Assembly: GCA_938003715.1 (NCBI GenBank)
Contig: CALKYK010000108.1
Location: forward strand, 1-11,807
DNA length: 11,807 nt
Reading direction: 5' to 3'
Origin: an uncultured Gammaproteobacteria bacterium
GTDB taxonomy: Bacteria > Pseudomonadota > Gammaproteobacteria > Steroidobacterales > Woeseiaceae
This document shows, piece after piece, positions 7,228-11,807 of this stretch. Numbering within the stretch: the stretch's first letter is position 1; each line of letters starts with the position of its first letter. A model generated the notes under the pieces. That model made no database searches. It was not told the DNA's origin and saw nothing but the letters and a program-made list of their open reading frames with translations. A program made the translations under genes and the position numbers.

Positions 7228-8694
7228 GTGACCCAGTTCGACCTCATCGTCGCGAACGGCACCGTCGCCAACTCGTCGGAGACCTTCAGCGCCGACATCG
7301 GCGTGCGCGATGGCAAGATTGTCGCGATCGGGAACGGGCTCGGTGACGCAAAACGCACGATCGATGCAGCCGGCAAGTATGTGCTGCCCGGTGGCATCGA
7401 GGCGCACTGCCACATCGAGCAGGAATCCTCCAGCGGCCTGATGACCGCGGACGACTACTATTCCGGCAGCGTCTCGGCCGCATTCGGCGGCAACACCTGC
7501 ATCGTGCCGTTCGCCGCACAGCACCGGGGACAGACGCTTGCCGACGTGCTCGAGACCTATCACGGCCGGGCCGGACCGAAATCGGTAATCGACTACTCGT
7601 TTCACCTAATCATTTCCGACCCGACCGACGATGTGCTGCACCGCGAGCTGCCGAAAGCGATCGACGAAGGCATCACGTCGTTCAAGGTGTACATGACCTA
7701 CGACCGGCTGATCGTCGACGACAACCCAATGCTGGATATTTTCGCAGTGGCGAAGCGCCACGGCGCGCTCACGATGATCCACGCCGAGAACAACGCGATG
7801 ATCAAGTGGATGAGCGACAAGCTCGTCGACCAGGGCTACGGTGCGCCGAAGTACCATGCGCTCAGCCATCCGCGTACGGCGGAATCGGAGGCGATCAACC
7901 GCGCCATCGCGCTGGCCGGTTTCATCGACGCGCCGATCCTCATCGTGCACGTGTCGACGGAGCCGGGTGCGCGCATCATCGCGAAAGCGCGTTACGACGG
8001 CCGCAAGGTGTTTGGCGAGACCTGTCCGCAATACATGTTCCTGAATGCCGAACAGATGGACCTGCCGGGCATGCACGGCGCCAAGCTCTGCTGCAGCCCG
8101 CCGCTGCGCGACCGCGCGTCGCAGGAGGAGATCTGGCGCTGCCTGCAGAACGGGACGTTCCAGGTGTATTCGTCCGATCACGCGCCGTACCGCTTCGACG
8201 ACACGGGCAAGCTGCACGCGGGACCCGAGCCGGCCTTTCCGAAAATCGCGAACGGGCTGCCGGGCATCGAGATGCGATTACCGCTGTTGTTTTCAGAGGG
8301 CTTCCTCAAGGGCCGGATCACGCTCAATCATTTCGTCGCGCTCGCGGCGGGCAACGTGTCGAAAATCTACGGCCTGGAACACTGCAAGGGATCGATAACC
8401 GAGGGCAGGGACGCGGACATCGCGATCTGGGATCCCGAAGTGTCTCGCACCGTTCGGGCGGCAGATCTGCACGACAACATGGCGTACACGCCTTACGAGG
8501 GCATGCAGGTCGACGGCTGGCCGACGACCGTGATCCAGCGCGGCAAGGTGGTCATCGAAGACAACACGTTGCAGGTCGAACGTGGCGCCGGTCGGTTCGT
8601 GCCGCGCAGGAAAATCGACTGCACCGGCATGCCAGGGCGGCTAGCGCCCGAGCTCGATCCGCAGCAGAACTTCGGCGTCGAACTCGACCTGTGA
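7228..8694 (+). CDS. D-hydantoinase / dihydropyrimidinase family amidohydrolase
   Basis: A 488-residue binuclear-metal amidohydrolase predicted to open the ring of a cyclic ureide (dihydropyrimidine or 5-substituted hydantoin) to an N-carbamoyl amino acid in the cytosol. All metal ligands are in family positions: His60 and His62 (H-C-H-I-E), Lys153 in SFKVYMTYD, the usual carboxylated lysine, His185 (MIHAEN), His241 (IVHVST) and Asp317 (SSDHAPY). Tyr155 matches the substrate-binding tyrosine of hydantoinases. CCSPPLR (288-294) and NGLPGIEMRLPLL (342-354) match the substrate-backbone loops. The start is GTG at 7228, 4 nt after the SDR stop, with only a weak ribosome site, so coupling to SDR translation is likely. 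Its stop overlaps the racemase start. The family also contains allantoinase and non-catalytic relatives, but the full ligand set argues for an active enzyme. Stereospecificity and natural substrate cannot be read from the sequence. Confidence 0.92.
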   Translation: MTQFDLIVANGTVANSSETFSADIGVRDGKIVAIGNGLGDAKRTIDAAGKYVLPGGIEAHCHIEQESSSGLMTADDYYSGSVSAAFGGNTCIVPFAAQHRGQTLADVLETYHGRAGPKSVIDYSFHLIISDPTDDVLHRELPKAIDEGITSFKVYMTYDRLIVDDNPMLDIFAVAKRHGALTMIHAENNAMIKWMSDKLVDQGYGAPKYHALSHPRTAESEAINRAIALAGFIDAPILIVHVSTEPGARIIAKARYDGRKVFGETCPQYMFLNAEQMDLPGMHGAKLCCSPPLRDRASQEEIWRCLQNGTFQVYSSDHAPYRFDDTGKLHAGPEPAFPKIANGLPGIEMRLPLLFSEGFLKGRITLNHFVALAAGNVSKIYGLEHCKGSITEGRDADIAIWDPEVSRTVRAADLHDNMAYTPYEGMQVDGWPTTVIQRGKVVIEDNTLQVERGAGRFVPRRKIDCTGMPGRLAPELDPQQNFGVELDL

Positions 8695-9341
8695 CAAAGC
8701 GCATCCTCGTCATCAATCCGAATTCGAACGCGCGGGTCACCGAAGCGCTGGATACTGCGCTCGAAGAGCTTCGCGACGGCGTCGATATTCAATGCATGAC
8801 GCTCGACAAGGGCCCGTTCGGTATCGAGACCGACGAAGACATCCGTTCGGTGAAGCCGCTGGTGGCAAGCGTCATCGCAAACGACAGCGACTACGATGCC
8901 TACGTCATCGCCTGCTATTCGGATCCGGGCCTTGCCGAGAGCCGCACGATCTGCAGGAAGCCGGTGCTCGGCATTCATGAAAGCGCCGTGACCTATGCCG
9001 CGTCGCACGAGATGCGTTTCGGCGTCGTCGCGCTGTCCCGCGATTCCATCCAGCGGCACATCGCCTACGTGCGTCGCCTGGGGCTGCAATCCTGGCACGC
9101 CGGTGAACGTCCACTCGACATCTCGGTCGACGAGGGCGTAAGCGGCAACGGCGTCCTGCGGCGCATAACCGACACCGGGCGGCAGCTCGTCGAGGAGGAC
9201 GGTGCGCAGGCCGTGATTCTCGGCTGTGCAGGGCTGGCGGCCCACCGCCGGCCGGCGCAGCAGGCGCTGGGCGTGCCGGTCATCGACCCGGTCCTGGCTG
9301 CGGTAACGATGGCGATCGACGCGTCGTCCACCCCTCACTGA
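8691..9341 (+). CDS. Asp/Glu/hydantoin racemase family protein
   Basis: A 216-residue cofactor-independent racemase, predicted to interconvert enantiomers of a hydantoin or an acidic amino acid by a two-base cysteine mechanism. The N-terminus ILVINPNSNARVTEAL is the family opening. Both catalytic cysteines are present: Cys75 in ACYSDPGL and Cys179 in ILGCAGLA, near the Cys76 and Cys181 of characterised hydantoin racemase. KPVLGIHESAV and RFGVVAL also match. The start is the GTG at 8691, whose last two bases are also the first two of the hydantoinase TGA (4-nt overlap), so the pair is translationally coupled. The frame is open upstream inside the hydantoinase gene but that part is a shadow. 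Beside a hydantoinase the natural reading is racemisation of the ring substrate so that both enantiomers are consumed. Last clear catabolic gene of the operon. Confidence 0.9.
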   Translation: MTKRILVINPNSNARVTEALDTALEELRDGVDIQCMTLDKGPFGIETDEDIRSVKPLVASVIANDSDYDAYVIACYSDPGLAESRTICRKPVLGIHESAVTYAASHEMRFGVVALSRDSIQRHIAYVRRLGLQSWHAGERPLDISVDEGVSGNGVLRRITDTGRQLVEEDGAQAVILGCAGLAAHRRPAQQALGVPVIDPVLAAVTMAIDASSTPH

Positions 9342-9361
9342 AAAATTACGAAACAGTCAAA

Positions 9362-9811
9362 ATGACCGGTACGAAACGGGTGGTCCGCAAAATCTCCGCG
9401 GCATTGTTCCTGTTTCTCTCCATCGCGCTTGTTGCCGTCGGCGCGATATACCTCACCGCCACTGAGTTCATGCCGTACCATTCCGCCGCAATTGAAGCCG
9501 AATGGTCGGATCTCGATTCGAATTATCGAGCCCTGATGCTCGGGTTTTTGAAAGGTCTCGGCGCAGGTTCGCTGGTGGTCGGAATCGGGATAGCCGTTAT
9601 GTCGGTCGCTTTGTATCGCGGCCCGGCCGGATCGTACGCAATCCTGTTGCCGACATTGTCCGTCGGATACACCGTATTGCTGAGCTACGCGACTTTTACC
9701 GTCTATTCCGGTACGCCGGGGAATCCGCCGCTCGGTTTGGCACTCGGTGGCATCGGCGTTTCGGCCGTAGCCACGCTGCTCATGTACTCGTCAAACGAGA
9801 CGGGAACTTGA
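9362..9811 (+). CDS. small membrane protein of unknown function (four predicted helices)
   Basis: A 149-residue protein, not assigned to a named family. Four hydrophobic segments are visible, at about residues 12-32, 60-84, 92-112 and 122-142. The first is preceded by a basic stretch (KRVVRK), suggesting a cytoplasmic N-terminus. Between helices 1 and 2 lies a polar loop with TEFMPYHSAAIEAEWSDLD, a kind of F-M-P-Y-H motif I recall from uncharacterised small membrane proteins. No enzymatic motif is seen. The ATG at 9362 lies 20 nt after the racemase stop in an A-rich spacer with no clear ribosome site. Codons end in A or T more often than in the genes upstream, so it may be a recent or weakly expressed neighbour rather than part of the catabolic unit. 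It ends just before a strong terminator. Confidence 0.75.
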   Translation: MTGTKRVVRKISAALFLFLSIALVAVGAIYLTATEFMPYHSAAIEAEWSDLDSNYRALMLGFLKGLGAGSLVVGIGIAVMSVALYRGPAGSYAILLPTLSVGYTVLLSYATFTVYSGTPGNPPLGLALGGIGVSAVATLLMYSSNETGT

Positions 9812-9827
9812 ATCAACAGCCCGAAAA

Positions 9828-9851
9828 AAAACCCCGCTGATGCGGGGTTTT
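9828..9851. terminator. bidirectional rho-independent terminator
   Basis: A perfect 10-bp stem, AAAACCCCGC (9828-9837) with GCGGGGTTTT (9842-9851), closes a TGAT loop. On the plus strand it runs into TTTTCTTT; on the minus strand the eight-A run at 9824-9831 gives a U tract. It lies between convergent genes ending at 9811 and 9876 and should stop transcription from both sides. Confidence 0.93.
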
Positions 9852-9875
9852 CTTTGGTCTGTTGCCGACTGAGCG

Positions 9876-11219
9876 TCAGACGCTCTTCAACGCGCTGGTT
9901 ATCTGGTCCAGCGCTTCCTCGATCAGCGGTCGCGGTGCGCCCAGGTTCATGCGCATGTGACGCGCGCCGCCGGTACCGTAGTTCGAGCCCGGATTGAGCT
10001 GCACGTGCGAGTTCTCGACCAGCCATTTTTCCAAATAGTGTTCGGCCGACTGCATGTTTTCCTTCTTCGCCATTTTTTCGCAGTCCATGCCGTCGATGAC
10101 GTCGCCGACATCCAGCCACGCGAGGTAGGTGCCCTCGGCTTTCTTGTACTTCACGCCCGGCATCCGCTCGTTGATGTAGCTCTCGACGAACACGTGATTG
10201 CCATCGATGTACGGCAGTAACTGGTCGAACCACTCCGCACCTTCGCGATACGCGGCTTCGTTGGCAGCCACGCCCAGAGTGTTCAGGTCGGCGCGATGCA
10301 GCCAGCGCACGCGATCGAGCAGTACCGGGTTCGTCGAATAGAAATACGCGTTCTTCATGCCTGCGAGGCTGAAGGTCTTGCTGATGGCCTTGTAGGTCAG
10401 GCTGTTGTTGACGATGTCCTTGTCCGGCAGGGACGCGAACGGCGTGTACTTCTGGCCGTCCATGATGAAGTCGCAGTGAATCTCGTCCGCGAGCACCACG
10501 ACGTCATGCTTGAGGCACAGCTCGCCCATGCGCATCAGGTCGTCTTCCGACCAGCAGTTGCCGGTCGGGTTCTGCGGATTACACAGCAGGAACGCCTGGC
10601 AATCCGGCGTCATCTTCGCTTCGAAGTCGTCCCAGTCGATGTGGTACACGCCGTCGTCGTCGACATACATTTCGCTGTCGTTGACCAGCGTGCGGCTCAG
10701 GCGCAGATCCGTGTAGAAGCCGTTATACGTCGGCGTGTTCATCAGCGTCTTCGTGCCTGGCCGCGAGATCGCGTTCAGCGACGAAATCAACGCGTTGTGC
10801 ACGCCGGACGCCATCGTGATCGTGTCGACGTCGATGTCGATTCCGTAGCGCGCCCGGTTCCACTCGACGATCGCTTCCTTCAGCGAATCCGTGTTCGCCA
10901 TGTAGCCCCAGTTCTCGTGATCCGTGCGTGCGTGCAGCGCCTCGGTTACACAGGGCGCGACGCGGAAATCCATGTCGGCGACGCCCATGCCGATTTCGAA
11001 ATGCTCCTCGCCGAACTTGGCGATCTGGCCGTCGTACTTGAAGCAGTTCGACCCGACGCGGTTGTAGATCTCATCGAAATCGTACTTGCCGCCTTTCATG
11101 CGGGCGGGTTTCACCGTGGCCGCTGCCGCGCTTCCGCCGCTCGCGACGACGCCGGCAAGCGCAGTCATTCCAGCGCCTTTCAGAAACGTCCTGCGGTTGA
11201 AATCGGTGACTTTTGACAT
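9876..11219 (-). CDS. Tat-exported class I/II aminotransferase, PatB/MalY (C-S lyase)-like
   Basis: A 447-residue PLP enzyme with an export signal. N-R-R-T-F-L-K-G (8-15) is a twin-arginine motif, followed by a hydrophobic stretch and A-A-A sites near residue 34, so the folded, PLP-loaded protein should reach the periplasm. GMGVADMDFRVAP (77-89) with HENWGYM (101-107) is the PatB/MalY signature. PTYNGFY (163-169), CNPQNPTGN (213-221), ADEIHCDF (244-251), the PLP lysine Lys281 in SKTFSLAGMKN and HMRMNLGAPR (421-430) with the carboxylate-binding Arg423 complete the fold-type I site. Cytosolic relatives are cystathionine beta-lyases, or aminotransferases acting on amino acids. The ATG at 11219 has a GGGGGAG ribosome site 5 nt upstream. 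It is downstream of the cytochrome c gene on the same strand, 193 bp away, and probably has its own promoter. Beta-lyase or transaminase activity cannot be separated here. Confidence 0.88.
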   Translation of the reverse strand: MSKVTDFNRRTFLKGAGMTALAGVVASGGSAAAATVKPARMKGGKYDFDEIYNRVGSNCFKYDGQIAKFGEEHFEIGMGVADMDFRVAPCVTEALHARTDHENWGYMANTDSLKEAIVEWNRARYGIDIDVDTITMASGVHNALISSLNAISRPGTKTLMNTPTYNGFYTDLRLSRTLVNDSEMYVDDDGVYHIDWDDFEAKMTPDCQAFLLCNPQNPTGNCWSEDDLMRMGELCLKHDVVVLADEIHCDFIMDGQKYTPFASLPDKDIVNNSLTYKAISKTFSLAGMKNAYFYSTNPVLLDRVRWLHRADLNTLGVAANEAAYREGAEWFDQLLPYIDGNHVFVESYINERMPGVKYKKAEGTYLAWLDVGDVIDGMDCEKMAKKENMQSAEHYLEKWLVENSHVQLNPGSNYGTGGARHMRMNLGAPRPLIEEALDQITSALKSV

Positions 11220-11338
11220 CGGAACTCCCCCTGGTCGTCAAACCTTGCGTCAGTGGCGGAATCGCCGCGCGCACTCGAAAATGTGGGCACTCGCCGGCCG
11301 GCTGCGGGCTTCGCCGCCGTGCGATGCGTAATCGGCAT

Positions 11339-11367
11339 AGGATAGACCGATTGCACCGGTCGCGCAA
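11339..11367 (-). promoter_or_regulatory. candidate promoter of the Tat-exported PLP enzyme gene
   Basis: Read on the minus strand, TTGCGC (11367-11362) is separated by 17 nt from TATCCT (11344-11339), half and two-thirds matches to the sigma70 consensus. It would give a leader of roughly 110 nt before the ATG at 11219. The rest of the 193-bp gap (11220-11412) shows no clear terminator for the cytochrome gene and no small open gene with a signal I trust. Confidence 0.3.
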
Positions 11368-11412
11368 AGCGGAGCCGGTGAGCGGTCAGGCAAATAAGTT
11401 TCGACGAATCAT

Positions 11413-11807
11413 CTAGTTACGTTTGCGCGGCGCGATCAGGATGTCGTTCAGCGCGTCGTTTTCGTACGTGAGTTCGGTGTCTCCCGGCGTATAGCGGCTG
11501 AGCGACAGGATGTATGCGAGCATGTCCACGTACTCCTTCTGCGTCAGGAAGCCAGGGTTGTTCTCCGGCATCGAGGTACTCATTACGGTAAATATGATGC
11601 CGAGCGGCTGGCCGTCCCAGCGCTGCAACACGGGCCGGAAATACTTCTTGTCGTGGCACAGCAGGCAGTGCTGCGCATACAGCACTTCGCCGACCTCGGC
11701 CTGCGCCTCGGTGTAGACGCCGTCGTTGATCGTGCGTGGATCGGCAGCGGCAGCGCTCGCCATCGCCATCGCGCCCGCTACCAGGGCCGTGATTATCAAT
11801 ACTCTAT
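11413..11807 (-). CDS. exported small cytochrome c (class I), 5' end beyond the window
   Basis: At least 128 residues of a single-heme c-type cytochrome, expected to shuttle electrons in the periplasm. The visible N-terminus is a signal peptide (an Arg, then a hydrophobic Ala-rich core, A-A-A-A before D-P), with cleavage probably near position 11740. The start codon lies just beyond 11807: the frame stays open to the edge and the first complete codons encode R-V-L-I-I. The heme motif C-L-L-C-H lies at 11667-11653. The axial Met is probably that of STSMPENNPG, in a standard loop before the C-terminal helix (EYVDMLAYILSL). A tail of about 25 residues after the helix ends in a basic A-P-R-K-R-N. 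Small cytochromes with this S-M-P-x-x-x-P-G loop are often partners of PQQ dehydrogenases, and one lies 7.5 kb away in this window, but the pairing is inference. It may be the last gene of an operon entering from the right. Confidence 0.9.
   Translation of the reverse strand, partial: RVLIITALVAGAMAMASAAAADPRTINDGVYTEAQAEVGEVLYAQHCLLCHDKKYFRPVLQRWDGQPLGIIFTVMSTSMPENNPGFLTQKEYVDMLAYILSLSRYTPGDTELTYENDALNDILIAPRKRN

Noticed and set aside
7806..8690. N-terminal extension of the racemase frame inside the hydantoinase gene
   Set aside because: Overlaps an intact hydantoinase; racemase similarity starts only at the GTG at 8691.
10296..11216. 306-codon plus-strand open frame opposite the PLP enzyme
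   Set aside because: Val/Arg/His-rich shadow of a gene with a complete signal peptide and active site.
11354..11380. Inverted repeat CACCGG...CCGGTG as a possible terminator for the cytochrome c gene
   Set aside because: The stem is only six bases with a loop of about 15 nt and no U tract on the minus strand.

Overview
The window is high-GC, gene-dense DNA from a bacterium, most likely an aerobic proteobacterium. That inference rests on periplasmic lipoproteins, a Tat-exported enzyme, a c-type cytochrome, a PQQ-type dehydrogenase and an Na+-coupled amino-acid symporter. A gammaproteobacterium is a guess from overall style; there is no rRNA or phylogenetic marker here. No mobile element, tRNA, CRISPR array or prophage gene was seen, and no gap between genes exceeds about 195 bp.

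Layout. (1) Positions 1-1006, minus: the N-terminal half of a gamma-glutamyltransferase lipoprotein, interrupted by one in-frame amber codon and running off the left edge. (2) 1124-1819, plus: a TylF/macrocin-type O-methyltransferase relative, divergent from (1). (3) 1832-3886, minus: a lipoprotein quinoprotein (PQQ) dehydrogenase, convergent with (2). (4) 4072-9341, plus: a tightly packed five-gene operon of AGCS Na+/amino-acid symporter, DapA-superfamily aldolase/lyase, atypical SDR, hydantoinase/dihydropyrimidinase and Asp/Glu/hydantoin racemase. Gaps inside it are 12, 2 and 4 nt, then a 4-nt overlap. (5) 9362-9811, plus: a small four-helix membrane protein of unknown function, ended by a strong bidirectional terminator. 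(6) 9876-11219, minus: a PatB/MalY-type PLP enzyme with a Tat signal. (7) 11413 to the right edge, minus: a small exported cytochrome c.

How the genes may work together. The five-gene operon is the most interesting part. The hydantoinase and racemase carry all their expected catalytic residues, so opening of a cyclic ureide with racemisation of the substrate is a sound prediction. The two enzymes between the transporter and the hydantoinase are both non-canonical: the SDR lacks the YxxxK pair, and the DapA-like protein lacks the GTTGE and YNxP motifs of true dihydrodipicolinate synthase. No N-carbamoylase is visible. This suggests uptake and breakdown of an unidentified cyclic amide or ureide rather than textbook hydantoin-to-amino-acid conversion. 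The flanking PQQ dehydrogenase, cytochrome c, gamma-glutamyltransferase and Tat-exported C-S lyase-like enzyme are all predicted to be exported, giving the neighbourhood a theme of extracytoplasmic oxidation and amino-compound scavenging. A functional link among them is inference only.
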